A stretch of 59,292 bases of DNA from assembly GCA_016234495.1 (NCBI GenBank), contig JACRBI010000003.1, positions 1 through 59,292 of the forward strand, written 5' to 3'. Below the pieces are notes generated by a model, which saw only the letters and a program-made list of their open reading frames with translations, ran no database searches and was not told the origin of the DNA. This document shows, one piece after another, positions 14,848-23,868 of this stretch (position 1 is the stretch's first letter; each line of letters begins with the position of its first letter). The stretch comes from Chloroflexota bacterium (GTDB lineage: Bacteria; Chloroflexota; Anaerolineae; Anaerolineales; Villigracilaceae). Position numbers and translations under genes: made by a program.

Positions 14848-14914
14848 CAGGCTGAGTCGGGGATTTATGCCCATTCCAAGTCACATTTGTTTTTAGACTT
14901 AAAAGGAGACCAAC

Positions 14915-17710
14915 ATGAGATCAAGGATTTTTGTTTCCGCACTACTCTTGCTGACTTTGCTGATAGCGGCGACGCCAATGAGTTTATCCGCGGCACAGGC
15001 GAGCTTGCAAACCACACCGCCATTTTGTCCGCCGGTTGACCCATCATTGCTAAGCGACCCGAATTTCGCCTCAGCATTCCCAAAGGAATGTCTCGAAAAA
15101 TATAACCGCATACCTGACGCCAGGCAGAGTCCCTCCGGTCGAGTCTCGATCCTTGCGGCGGGCGGTCCCGATGACTTCGGCTATATATTTGACGATACCG
15201 CGCCTTTCAACTGGATCAGCGCAACAACGAACAGCGGGCTGACAGGTGACGACAATGCCATGTCTGTAACCCCCGGTTTTGATTTCCCATTTTACGGCTA
15301 CAAATATTCTCAACTTTTTTTCAGCACAAACGGGCTGATCACGTTCGACCAAAGCGCCTGCTGTGTCTGGGGCGGAATTACCGTTCCCAGCCCTGCGTCC
15401 CCGAATAATTTTATCGCTCCGTTCTGGGAAGATTTGCTTGTTGGCAGCCCGTACAACACAGGCGGCATCTTCTACGAAATCGGCGGTGTTGCACCAAGCC
15501 GCTTCATTGTGATCGAGTGGCGCGATGTAAAAACATTTGGGGGGTCAAATCCATTTTCTTTTGAAGCCATTCTGCACGAGAACGGAGATATCATATTTTT
15601 ATTCCAATCCCTGCCGTTAAATTATTTTTCAACAGTAGGCATCGAAAATAAATTGGGCGATGATGGGCTTGCCTATCAAACAGGAGGTTTCTTCGGAGGC
15701 AGCGGATTTTCTGCGCCGAGGGCAGTTCTATTTACATTCCCGCCTACACCAGCCGCACGCGTTTCAGTATCCCCGATAAATTCGGGCACATTTGCCAGCG
15801 CCAGCGCGGACCTAAACTTTTCACTTCAGATCACCAATATTGGCACAATGGGTACGGATGCCTACAACCTGTCCGCGACAAGCTCCTGGCCGGTAACTTT
15901 TTATCAGGATGGTTGTCTTGCGCCTCTGACCGACACCAATGCTGATTCTGTTATCGACAGCGGACCCATCCCTGAAAGCGCTTCCGCCACGGTCTGCATC
16001 AGCTTCACTCCTACAGCCGGCTCCGGCATCGGAGACGAAAACCCGGCAACCATAACAGTAACCTCGTCCATAGATTCCACCAAATCAAAGACCACCTCTC
16101 TCGGCATGGCCATCCCGTCCGACTTTGTTCAAGTCCTTAAAGACTTCACTGACTCCTCCAATGTCTTTATGACCACCAGCCCGGATAACTACATTTCGAA
16201 TCATGTCACCAGTGACTTTTATTTCGCGAATGGCCTGGCCACTATCGACTTACCCGATGGCAGGTATGTTTATGTCTGGCGAAAACCTGACGGGAATTTT
16301 CAAAATTCGTTTAGCGATATTGAATTTACGATTCTCGAACATGACGGCATTGGCATCAGCGTGCCAAATTCAAAATTAACCAGCAATATCGGCGCAGGTC
16401 AAACCTATGATTTCAGCCCCGCTGTGGCAGCAGCGCAAGACGGCACCATCGGCGTAGTCTGGTATCGCTGGCTGGTAGATAGCTCAACCAATCTGCTTAA
16501 TTACAATGTCTATTTCGCGACGATCTCAAGTGCAGGCTCCCTCCTGTCTGGGCCTGTCAACATAACGAACAACTTTCTAACAGACAGGTTCAATAACATC
16601 AACGTCCCCCACTACTTCAGCCCTGCCATTGCAGCAACAGACGATAATCGCTTCATCCTGAGCTGGCAGGATTACCGAACAGACGGCGGAAGTACCTTTA
16701 CCAACAATATCTGGTACTCAACAATCGACCCAAATGGAAATACAGTCTTCTCCCCCGCAGCATTGACCAGCAATGGCAGCAGTTACAACCCGATCCTGAA
16801 TCCCACAACAGGGAACAATTCCATTCTCAGCTGGGTTTCGAATCGCGTTCCGTACTTTGCCGTCATTGACAGCAACGGATCGTTTTTCAAGGCGGCGACA
16901 GCCCTGCCTGGAACAAGCTTTTCCTCAACGGATGCAGTCACGCTGCCAAACGGGTCAACAGCTATCGCGTGGACGACGACAGATCCGAGCGTAGCTTACG
17001 TCATTCTGGATAATGCGTACAACACAGTTTCCGGACCAGCCTCAGCCGCGAATCCGCTCGGCATGTTCAACACGCACCTCTCGATCACATACGACTCTTC
17101 CAACCGCATAATCATGACATGGGCAAACGACGACAGCTTCCCAACCACGCACTTGTTTTATGCGCTCGCCGACGACGCAGGCACATTCATAACAAACCCA
17201 ACTCAGTTTAGAACCAGTTCCCTGGGCGTCATCACCTCTGAAAATGGTCAGGGGAATGCGCCGCATATCACAGCGCCATCTATCCTTGCGGTGTCAATCG
17301 ATATCAAACCAAACAGCGCCCGCAACCGCATTGAGATCAAGCCTGACGAAGACGAGGAAGATGATGATCACAAACACGAGCACGAACACGATCATCGCTA
17401 CGGCGAAAAAGTATCGGTAGCCATTCTCTCAACTGCGCAGTTTAATGCCATCCAGCAGGTGGATAGAACCTCACTAACATTTGGTTCCACCGGTGACGAG
17501 AATTCCCTCAACTTCAAAGGCCGCAAGCAGGTAGCGGATTGTCGAAAGAAGGATGTGAACAGGGATGGACTCTCTGATCTGGTCTGCAAGTTTAGAGTGA
17601 ACAAAACTGGATTCAAACTTGGCGACACAATGGGATACCTCAAAGGGGTAACCGTGAACGGTTTGGCTTTTGAAGGCAGCGACGTGGTACTGATAGAAGT
17701 TGATGATTAA
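14915..17710 (+). CDS. Large secreted protein with a C-terminal 'VAILST' domain and a His/acid-rich insert
   Basis: This 931-residue protein has a signal peptide (residues 1-28, hydrophobic core LLLLTLLIAA, likely cut after SAAQA). Residues 75-260 look like an extracellular beta-sandwich (FDFPFYGYKYSQLFFSTNG and FIAPFWEDLLVG are typical of nidogen-like surface domains). The middle has repeating sequences suggesting a beta-propeller. The C-terminal 140 residues carry the domain seen at the end of many exported proteins (IDIKPNS, VAILST, D-x-N-R-D-G-x-x-D, F-x-x-x-x-T, GSDVVLIEV). That domain is interrupted by an insert of Asp/Glu and alternating His (about 808-830), a likely metal-binding stretch. 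AAGGAG precedes the ATG. Function is unknown. Confidence 0.85.
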   Translation: MRSRIFVSALLLLTLLIAATPMSLSAAQASLQTTPPFCPPVDPSLLSDPNFASAFPKECLEKYNRIPDARQSPSGRVSILAAGGPDDFGYIFDDTAPFNWISATTNSGLTGDDNAMSVTPGFDFPFYGYKYSQLFFSTNGLITFDQSACCVWGGITVPSPASPNNFIAPFWEDLLVGSPYNTGGIFYEIGGVAPSRFIVIEWRDVKTFGGSNPFSFEAILHENGDIIFLFQSLPLNYFSTVGIENKLGDDGLAYQTGGFFGGSGFSAPRAVLFTFPPTPAARVSVSPINSGTFASASADLNFSLQITNIGTMGTDAYNLSATSSWPVTFYQDGCLAPLTDTNADSVIDSGPIPESASATVCISFTPTAGSGIGDENPATITVTSSIDSTKSKTTSLGMAIPSDFVQVLKDFTDSSNVFMTTSPDNYISNHVTSDFYFANGLATIDLPDGRYVYVWRKPDGNFQNSFSDIEFTILEHDGIGISVPNSKLTSNIGAGQTYDFSPAVAAAQDGTIGVVWYRWLVDSSTNLLNYNVYFATISSAGSLLSGPVNITNNFLTDRFNNINVPHYFSPAIAATDDNRFILSWQDYRTDGGSTFTNNIWYSTIDPNGNTVFSPAALTSNGSSYNPILNPTTGNNSILSWVSNRVPYFAVIDSNGSFFKAATALPGTSFSSTDAVTLPNGSTAIAWTTTDPSVAYVILDNAYNTVSGPASAANPLGMFNTHLSITYDSSNRIIMTWANDDSFPTTHLFYALADDAGTFITNPTQFRTSSLGVITSENGQGNAPHITAPSILAVSIDIKPNSARNRIEIKPDEDEEDDDHKHEHEHDHRYGEKVSVAILSTAQFNAIQQVDRTSLTFGSTGDENSLNFKGRKQVADCRKKDVNRDGLSDLVCKFRVNKTGFKLGDTMGYLKGVTVNGLAFEGSDVVLIEVDD

Positions 17711-17731
17711 GATTTAGCGCAGCATCTACAC

Positions 17732-17768
17732 ACACCGCGCCCATGAGTCTCAACTCTGGGCGCGGTGT
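17732..17768 (+). terminator. Terminator after the large secreted protein
   Basis: A 12-bp stem (ACACCGCGCCCA 17732-17743 with 17757-17768), extended inside by GAGT/ACTC, follows the stop by about 20 bases. A T-rich stretch comes after a gap (17792-17798). Confidence 0.65.
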
Positions 17769-17826
17769 TCATTATGATTGATCCCATCCCTCTTTTTTCC
17801 TAGTTGTTAAGCGCGGGCAAATCCAA

Positions 17827-17835
17827 TGCTATACT
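17827..17835 (+). promoter_or_regulatory. Extended -10 promoter of the lipoprotein gene
   Basis: TGCTATACT is an extended -10 element (TG-n-TATACT). The start at 17878 lies 43 bases downstream, preceded by AAAAAGGAAAAAGAG. Confidence 0.5.
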
Positions 17836-17877
17836 CTGCCGATAAAATTTAAAAACAAAAAGGAAAAAGAGATCAAC

Positions 17878-18681
17878 ATGAAAACGAGAAACATATCCCT
17901 TTTATTCGCGGCAAATGTTCTTGTTGCCGCCATGCTGGCTTGTAATATTGGAGCAGCCCCCACACAAGGCGCAACCCCTCCTCCGCAATCAGCGACAAGC
18001 AGCAGTGAATCCGCGACCGAAGTTCCAGCGATCACCCCTGCCGCCGAAGCCGGCGCTTGCACCAATCCATATCTGCCAGTCATTGTCGGCGCGACATGGA
18101 ATTACAAACTGACAGCGGCTGTGCCCGACACATTCACGCGCAGTATTGTTTCAAGCGACGAGACAGGGTTCGTCGATCAGGATGTTTTCGGTCGGGGCGT
18201 TTCGCGTCAGGGCAGATGGAAATGCGAGAATGGCAATTTGATCGCTCTTGACCCGGCAAACGGCGGCTCTGCCTCTGTCTCTTCAGAAAGCGTCACTGTT
18301 GATTTCCAGACCACAGAATTGAGCGGTGTTACCCTTCCGGTAAAAGTCAACCCTGGAGACTCCTGGACACAAAATTTAACGCTCGAAGGAACAGAAACCA
18401 TAAATGGCACTCAAATGCCTGCGCGCAATCAATTGACCAGCACCTGCACAGCCGTCGGAACAGAATCTGTGACCGTAGAAGCTGGCACATTTGAAAGCAT
18501 TCGTTTTGACTGCCAGACCATCATGAACATTTCCGTTACCATGCAGGGGAATCCTGTCGGAACCACTTTGACAATTGATGCAAAAAATTGGTACGTTGAA
18601 AATATTGGCCTTGTCAAGACGACCACAACTGGAAACGGACTCGACAGCACTGTCGAATTAGTTTCCTACCTTATTCCGTGA
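17878..18681 (+). CDS. Lipoprotein of unknown function
   Basis: This 267-residue protein has a lipoprotein signal: basic start MKTRN, hydrophobic core and lipobox VAAMLAC with Cys22. A linker rich in Ala, Thr, Pro and Ser (about 25-58) follows, then a beta-rich domain beginning NPYLPVIVGATWNYKL. Phrases such as V-x-P-G-D-S-W, GTFESIRFDC and W-Y-V-E-N-I-G-L-V-K-T resemble exported DUF3108-like or TapB-like beta proteins that may bind lipids, but I cannot assign it. It is a single-gene unit with its own promoter. Confidence 0.8.
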   Translation: MKTRNISLLFAANVLVAAMLACNIGAAPTQGATPPPQSATSSSESATEVPAITPAAEAGACTNPYLPVIVGATWNYKLTAAVPDTFTRSIVSSDETGFVDQDVFGRGVSRQGRWKCENGNLIALDPANGGSASVSSESVTVDFQTTELSGVTLPVKVNPGDSWTQNLTLEGTETINGTQMPARNQLTSTCTAVGTESVTVEAGTFESIRFDCQTIMNISVTMQGNPVGTTLTIDAKNWYVENIGLVKTTTTGNGLDSTVELVSYLIP

Positions 18682-18831
18682 CGGGAATTAAACGCGGCGA
18701 TAAAAATATTTCTGAGGAAGTCCGCTTGAAATGCAAATGGAGAGTGGGCTTCCGATTTTGGGCTGAATGTTGAATTCCATTTTCGGGCGTGCTATAGTGG
18801 TGATGAAGCGGTTTCCTGAAAGGAGGAAAAC

Positions 18832-19224
18832 ATGTCTTATCAAACCTATGTTGACCCGAGGGCACATGAAGATGTCCGCGCGCATGCGGGAGATGAAGTT
18901 TGGGTGGTGTTGAATCATATTCGAGCTGAGAAACGGGAAGCGTGTGAATACTTCCTGAATTCCATTCTGATGCCCGCGGCAGCGCACGTCCGCCCGGATG
19001 TGTACAACAAAACCCGCGTCCTGCATCCCGTCAATCCAAATGAAGACAGCACCTTCACCTATATCTTTTTGATGGATCCGGTTATTCCTACCGGGGTGTA
19101 CGATATTGCCACCATCCTGCATGAATTCTATAAACCCGAGTTGGCTGACGAATACATGAAAATTTGGAGTGAGGCACTGGCCTCGCCCCAGATAGGATTC
19201 GCCCAGGTTCAGTCTGCCTGGTAG
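18832..19224 (+). CDS. Hypothetical 130-residue cytosolic protein
   Basis: A strong AAAGGAGG site precedes the ATG. The protein has no signal or membrane segment. Regular spacing of hydrophobic residues, with VWVVLNHIRAEKREACEYF at the start and TFTYIFLMDPVIPTGVYDIATIL in the second half, suggests a small alpha/beta fold of the ferredoxin-like dimeric barrel type. I do not recognise the family. It stands alone between a lipoprotein and a convergent gene pair. Confidence 0.7.
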   Translation: MSYQTYVDPRAHEDVRAHAGDEVWVVLNHIRAEKREACEYFLNSILMPAAAHVRPDVYNKTRVLHPVNPNEDSTFTYIFLMDPVIPTGVYDIATILHEFYKPELADEYMKIWSEALASPQIGFAQVQSAW

Positions 19225-19305
19225 TTGTTGACAAAGCCATTCCCACAGAGTCGAACCGTCCGAGTTAGGGAATCAAATCTTCCCCTTAATTTTATTTTTA
19301 ATCAT

Positions 19306-19581
19306 CTAGGCAAATTCCGTATTTAGTTCTTCCTGGATGACGCGATACACAATGTCGTGCTCGCGGACTGGCTCATTCACAGAGATGGCGACATCGTCAC
19401 CGGGCTTGACCCAGACAACGGAGCGGTGATTCACCTGCATGGATGTGACGCGCTCGGTGAGGTCGGTCACGTGCCCTATGATATGCACCAGGTCTCCCAG
19501 CTTTAAACTATCTGTGAGTTTCAAAACGGCAACATTGAGATGATTGTAATAGTGGGTTATCCTTCCAATTTCGACTTCCAT
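19306..19581 (-). CDS. Translation elongation factor-like beta-barrel protein
   Basis: This 91-residue protein resembles domain 2 of EF-Tu-type translation factors. MEVEIGRITHYYNHLNVAVLKL, L-K-x-GDLVHIIGH and TSMQVNHR are typical of small 'elongation factor-like' proteins often found near U32 peptidases. It lacks a GTPase domain. It begins 3 bases after the universal stress gene and is cotranscribed with it. The role is unknown. Confidence 0.75.
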   Translation of the reverse strand: MEVEIGRITHYYNHLNVAVLKLTDSLKLGDLVHIIGHVTDLTERVTSMQVNHRSVVWVKPGDDVAISVNEPVREHDIVYRVIQEELNTEFA

Positions 19582-19584
19582 GGT

Positions 19585-20472
19585 TTACTCCTTTCGTGGT
19601 CCTTTCACGATCAAAACTGAACAGTTCGAATAATGCACCAGCTTGCGTGAGACGCTTCCCATCCACCAGCCTTTGAATTGACTCAAGCCGCGCGACCCGG
19701 CCACGATCAAATCGACGCTGTTATCTTTCACATAGTTGATGATCTCGGTCGCTGCATCGCCGCGGGCCAGCACGGGGGCGGATAAAATTCCAGAACGCTG
19801 AAACAGGTCACAGGTCCGTTTGAGAAGCGCTTGCGCGTTCCGTTCCCGCTTCTTGAGCAAAGCCGTCTCGCCTTCCACAGGGGTCGGCACATAGATGGTT
19901 TGCCACCCGCCGAGGACCGGCTCCATCAGCAATGGCGGCTCGGGCGGAGGCATCACATGCATGACCTGCACATCCGCATTTTCGGGCACGGGGAACTTGC
20001 TCAAATAGCGTGCCGCAAGCTGACTGGCGGGCGAGCCATCGCTTACAACAAGGATGCGCCGCAGTCCCTGATATGGCGCGCGAACAACCAGCACCGGGCA
20101 ATGTGAATATTCCACAACCTGCTGCGCCACACCGCCCAGCAAAATACCGAGCGTGGCGCGTATCCCTTTTGCGCCCATCACAATCAAGTCTATTTTCTTT
20201 GTCTCTGCTGCTTCAATTATTTTTTCAGCCGGCGAACCGAGGATAAGGTCCGTTTCGGCTTGCATCCCCGCATTTACAAATTTCTGTTTTGTCTTTTGGA
20301 GCGATTTTTCAAATTCAGGTATGCCTGATATCTGGCCTGGGCTGAAAACCCGCAAAATCAAAATACGGCTTCTGGGCGGCAATGAAAGGTTTGTGAGAAG
20401 GTCAACCGCAGATTGGGCATGTTGCGAGCCATCATCGGCCATCAGGATCTTCAGCCGTTTTGATGGAATCAT
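19585..20472 (-). CDS. Tandem universal stress protein (UspA family)
   Basis: This 295-residue protein has two Usp domains. The first carries VMGAKGIRATLGILLGGVAQ (about 115-135), the second VAGSRGLSQFKGWWMGSVS (about 262-281); both fit the G-x2-G-x9-G-[ST] ATP-binding pattern, fully in the second and partly in the first. Tandem Usps act as ATP-binding stress or signalling proteins in the cytosol. The frame is open further upstream, but AAAGGAGG lies just before the ATG at 20472. The elongation factor-like gene follows at once. Confidence 0.93.
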   Translation of the reverse strand: MIPSKRLKILMADDGSQHAQSAVDLLTNLSLPPRSRILILRVFSPGQISGIPEFEKSLQKTKQKFVNAGMQAETDLILGSPAEKIIEAAETKKIDLIVMGAKGIRATLGILLGGVAQQVVEYSHCPVLVVRAPYQGLRRILVVSDGSPASQLAARYLSKFPVPENADVQVMHVMPPPEPPLLMEPVLGGWQTIYVPTPVEGETALLKKRERNAQALLKRTCDLFQRSGILSAPVLARGDAATEIINYVKDNSVDLIVAGSRGLSQFKGWWMGSVSRKLVHYSNCSVLIVKGPRKE

Positions 20473-20572
20473 TTTCTGCCTCCTTTCACGCAAAACTACT
20501 TTTCCATATTTACTGTAGCACAAATCAGGCATTAATTACTAGCCCCTTGTCATTTGGGATATACTCGCGCAC

Positions 20573-21277
20573 ATGAATCTTCAAAAGCCGCAGCTCGACC
20601 CGTTGATCTCTTCGCCGGACAGCAATGAATATTTCAATTCCATCAGCCATTTGGTCGGAGCGATCCTGTCCATTTCAGCGCTGGCGGTGCTGGTCACGCT
20701 GGCGGCAATTGACGGCAAGCCTGTCCACGTGATCGGCTTTGCAATCTACGGGACCAGCCTGTTCCTTTCGTTTTTATTCAGTTGTCTTTTGCATTTCTTT
20801 TTGCTTTTTGGAAAATACCTGCGGGTCTTTGGCATTCTCGACCACAACGCAATCTACCTTTTAATCGCAGGGACTTATACCCCGTTCTGCTTAACGATCA
20901 TCACCGGCGCAGCGGGCTGGGTTCTTTTCGGAATCATCTGGAGTCTGGCGATTCTTTTCATCACACTCAAATCGATTTTCTTTTCTAAAATCTCTGTCTG
21001 GATGTCCAATGTCAGTTTCCTGCTCATGGGCTGGATCATTGTCTTTTTGATCGGTCCGATCTACGTCCGGCTTGGTGCGGGTGCTTTGACCTTGCTCCTC
21101 GCTGGTGGTTTGTTTTACACCGTCGGCGCGCTAATCTTTGCAAACGGGAAGCCGAATCCGTTCCCGCCGCACTTCGGCAATCATGAGATCTGGCATATTT
21201 GTGTTTTGGCAGGCAATACAGCCATGTTTCTGGTGATGTTGTTTTATGTGCTGCCATATCCAAACGGATGGCTTTGA
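20573..21277 (+). CDS. Hemolysin III / PAQR-family membrane protein
   Basis: This 234-residue protein has seven hydrophobic segments and belongs to the hemolysin III (YqfA/PAQR) family of membrane hydrolase-like proteins. Conserved metal-site residues are SHLVGA near residue 25, FGILDHNAIYLLIAGTYTP (about 91-109) and HEIWHI (about 205-210). The name is historical; in most bacteria the role concerns membrane fluidity or lipids rather than haemolysis. It ends 4 bases from a convergent gene. Confidence 0.92.
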   Translation: MNLQKPQLDPLISSPDSNEYFNSISHLVGAILSISALAVLVTLAAIDGKPVHVIGFAIYGTSLFLSFLFSCLLHFFLLFGKYLRVFGILDHNAIYLLIAGTYTPFCLTIITGAAGWVLFGIIWSLAILFITLKSIFFSKISVWMSNVSFLLMGWIIVFLIGPIYVRLGAGALTLLLAGGLFYTVGALIFANGKPNPFPPHFGNHEIWHICVLAGNTAMFLVMLFYVLPYPNGWL

Positions 21278-21281
21278 TTAT

Positions 21282-22790
21282 TTACGGCGCAACCACTTCA
21301 AATATCACAGCCTGACCATCACGGTAAACTTCCTTCAAGCCAGCATCGTTTGCCGCCTGGTCAAGAAAGTTCCCATGATCCAGGTCGGTATGGACATAGC
21401 TCGCGCCAAAACTTTTTGAGATATATCGGGATGGGTTTTCAACATCTCCGTGGGTGATATCAACCCAAAGGTCGTAAAGCCCGGGGTTGAATAACTGCAT
21501 ATAAGTCGGGTCAAGGCCAGCCAGATAAGTGTTATGGGTATTGTAGAAGAATAAGCGGGGAAAATCGTCCCAGTCCGTTTGGAAGACGCGGGAACTTTCA
21601 GGTGTATTTTCCACGAGCCAGGTAGATGCGCCAGCGTAAAGGTCGTAAGATTTCGAGCCTTGAATGCTTTTCTCCGCAGCAGGGATGGATCTAAGTGCCG
21701 TCACCAGAACGAATACTATCAGGATCATGGCAGGGTAGGAAATACGGGAAAGACCAGTTTTTTGGGGTGGAGCAAGCAATTCCTGAGACTGGTCATCGGG
21801 CTTTTGATCCGCTGTAATTGGCTCCCAGGCAAAGGCTGCAAAGATCAAAGCAAATGGCGGGAAATATTCCACAAAGCGACGCGCTTGAAAAAGCATCAAA
21901 CCAAATAGGAGCGCAGTCAACAAAGCCAGCGCGGTGCGCGCGCTCATTTTTCGTCCCGCAAGCCCAAGAGCCAGCATCCCGCTCGCAAAAGCCACAAGCG
22001 ATGGCAGTGAATTTTTTAGAAGCTGCCCGGTGTCGTAGGGATACCATTCATTGCCCACACGCACCGAAGTTGCATCTGTCAACTTGGGAAGCATGTGTTG
22101 AATGGAAAAAGTAATGTTGACCGGGAAGTACGGATTAATGAGCATTCCCAAAAGAATCCCCCCGCCAATAAAAATCAACGGACGATAGTCGAGTCGGCGC
22201 TCAGTTATTGCAACTGCGAATAAGTGCAGAACTCCCAGCACACCCATCAGCGGGAATGCGTCATACAACCACACGTAAAGAAAGGACAGGATGCCCAGCC
22301 GCCAATACTTCCTCTCCACCAGCCAGAGAAATCCGAGGGCAAGCACTCCCAATGAAAGCGATTGCGCGCGCGTAATGCTCATGCGATAGAGAAATGCATC
22401 CGAGATACCAAGCAGCGCAAGAGCCCAAAGCCAGGCATACGGAACCCGCTGCTTGTGGAACAAATACCAGACAGCGAGGAAGGCCAGCGCTGAAAAAACG
22501 ACAGCCGCCCACTTCGCGCCCAGGCGCAGGTCGCCAAATGTAAACGGGATAAGCGCGACATGAAAAAGAAAATGGTGATCGTAGAATTCGTCCTGATTGA
22601 GAATGCTCAAGGGCAGATAGGGAAAATCAGGCTTAAGTCCCTCGGTGCGCATGAGATAGGCTAACTTGATGTGATAATACCCATCATTGTCAGGCATGTC
22701 AGGCGAGGCAAACTGAATAACAGCCATCCCCATAAAAAAAAGAGTGAACAAGGCCAAAGGTAAAAAGGCGGGAAAGGTATATCTTCTCAT
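21282..22790 (-). CDS. GT-C-like multi-pass membrane glycosyltransferase, unassigned
   Basis: This protein of about 502 residues has ten or more hydrophobic segments and a soluble C-terminal region. The first outer loop has P-D-N-D-G-Y-Y-H-I-K, similar to the acidic loop of GT-C enzymes such as STT3-type oligosaccharyltransferases. The C-terminal part has FQTDWDDFPRLFFYN and YLAGLDPTYM. It probably uses a lipid-linked sugar donor at the outer membrane face, but the family cannot be named. Start choice is uncertain: ATG at 22790 (weak GGA before it), ATG at 22802 or TTG at 22817. Confidence 0.7.
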   Translation of the reverse strand: MRRYTFPAFLPLALFTLFFMGMAVIQFASPDMPDNDGYYHIKLAYLMRTEGLKPDFPYLPLSILNQDEFYDHHFLFHVALIPFTFGDLRLGAKWAAVVFSALAFLAVWYLFHKQRVPYAWLWALALLGISDAFLYRMSITRAQSLSLGVLALGFLWLVERKYWRLGILSFLYVWLYDAFPLMGVLGVLHLFAVAITERRLDYRPLIFIGGGILLGMLINPYFPVNITFSIQHMLPKLTDATSVRVGNEWYPYDTGQLLKNSLPSLVAFASGMLALGLAGRKMSARTALALLTALLFGLMLFQARRFVEYFPPFALIFAAFAWEPITADQKPDDQSQELLAPPQKTGLSRISYPAMILIVFVLVTALRSIPAAEKSIQGSKSYDLYAGASTWLVENTPESSRVFQTDWDDFPRLFFYNTHNTYLAGLDPTYMQLFNPGLYDLWVDITHGDVENPSRYISKSFGASYVHTDLDHGNFLDQAANDAGLKEVYRDGQAVIFEVVAP

Positions 22791-22827
22791 CTGCGTATCC
22801 ATTAGTCTAATCGTCAATTTACAAGAA

Positions 22828-22865
22828 AAGCCCGTCTGGATGTTGCTGGGATTCCAGACGGGCTT
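22828..22865 (-). terminator. Terminator after the DUF5666 lipoprotein gene
   Basis: A perfect 13-bp stem (22828-22840 with 22853-22865) is followed on the minus strand by TTTTC. It sits between two genes on that strand. Confidence 0.85.
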
Positions 22866-22895
22866 GTTATAACTTATTTTCTGTAAAACTGGTAA

Positions 22896-23636
22896 TTAAG
22901 GGGTTGTGTTGGTGTTACCGTCGTTCGAGTTTCCATTTCCGTTGGAGTTGTCGTTCGAGTTGTCATCGCCATTGGAATTGCCATCATTCGAATTATCGTC
23001 ATCATCGTCGTCGTTCGAATTGCTGGAATTTGAATTGTCATCGTCGTCGTCATCATCGTTTGAGTTGCCATTGCCGTTGGCGTTGCTGCCATCGTCGTCG
23101 TTCGAATTGCCATTTCCATTGGAATTGTCGTCACTGCCGTTGCCGTTGGAATTGTCGTCGTTCGAGTTGCTGCCGTTCGAGTTGTCGTCGTTCGAGTTAC
23201 CAGCGTTCGAGTTGTCGTCATTTGAATTGCCATTGTCGTTGGCGTTGGCGTTGACATTGTCATTGGCGTTATCAACACTTGAGTTGGAGTTATCATCGCC
23301 GAGGCCAGGCAATTCTGACAAGTCACTCGGGGAGGGCACTTCAACTCTTGTGACCATCATTGAGCCGTCCTGGTTCACCTGAACTTCCACCTTGACGATA
23401 TCGCCGACTTTGAACGGGCCATCTCGGACAACAGCAGGATCAACCGTGATCGTCTGTCCATTCACAACCCATTGATCGCCGTTGATGCTTTCGATGGCGC
23501 CGGTGTAGGCAACAGAATCCGCCTGCACTTTGGAACCACCGCTTTGCGAAGCGGCGGCAGGGGCTCCCGCGCAAGCGCTCAACAACATGCTTGTGAGAGC
23601 AAATACAACTAAAACGTACCGAAAGATTTTGTTCAT
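22896..23636 (-). CDS. DUF5666-type lipoprotein with a long Asn/Asp/Ser/Gly tail
   Basis: This 246-residue protein has a lipobox (SMLLSAC, Cys22) and a small beta-barrel domain of DUF5666 type (about 40-100; YTGAIESINGDQWVVNGQTI, VGDIVKVEVQV). Residues from about 113 to the end consist almost only of Asn, Asp, Ser and Gly in units of the form (G)NSNDD. The tail is strongly acidic and unfolded and may bind calcium or span the cell wall. At DNA level it is a degenerate array of trinucleotide-based units (22917-23280). The gene has its own terminator. Confidence 0.85.
   Translation of the reverse strand: MNKIFRYVLVVFALTSMLLSACAGAPAAASQSGGSKVQADSVAYTGAIESINGDQWVVNGQTITVDPAVVRDGPFKVGDIVKVEVQVNQDGSMMVTRVEVPSPSDLSELPGLGDDNSNSSVDNANDNVNANANDNGNSNDDNSNAGNSNDDNSNGSNSNDDNSNGNGSDDNSNGNGNSNDDDGSNANGNGNSNDDDDDDDNSNSSNSNDDDDDDNSNDGNSNGDDNSNDNSNGNGNSNDGNTNTTP
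22917..23280 (-). repeat. Coding low-complexity repeat (Asn-Ser-Asn-Asp units)
   Basis: Imperfect 15-21-base units of the type GTCGTCGTTCGAGTTGCC (plus strand) code the N/D/S/G tail. Variation is mostly at third codon positions and unit lengths vary in whole codons, so the array is kept in frame. Confidence 0.8.
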
Positions 23637-23802
23637 TTTTTTCTCCTCATATGGATAGGTTAAGATTACACCTTCTTTGTCGTAAGGGAGAAGTAAAAGT
23701 TACGGGTGCGATAATCGGGAGCGGGTAGTTTAATTCTACCTATCCTTTGTGAGATTTTTCGCAAGCACTGCCGCGTAATTGGCGCTAACTCCACAAGACC
23801 AA

Positions 23803-23844
23803 TGTGCCATTCTCCTGGTAGTACATTCGTGTACAATTGGCACA
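23803..23844 (+). promoter_or_regulatory. Inverted repeats in front of the phosphoesterase operon
   Basis: TGTGCCA (23803-23809) and TGGCACA (23838-23844) enclose a second small palindrome (GTAC-ATTCGT-GTAC, 23821-23834). The pair lies 25 bases before the start codon and may be an operator or leader hairpin. Confidence 0.35.
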
Positions 23845-23868
23845 TCTCAACTGCGGAAAGGTCATAAA

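Noticed and set aside
14806-14914. Cyclic di-GMP (GEMM) riboswitch upstream of the secreted protein
   Set aside because: The GGGACAAACGG piece looked suggestive but the conserved GEMM loop sequences and tetraloop receptor pairing are not present.
22917-23280. CRISPR array
   Set aside because: The repeat units are short, degenerate, have no unique spacers and code in frame for a lipoprotein tail.
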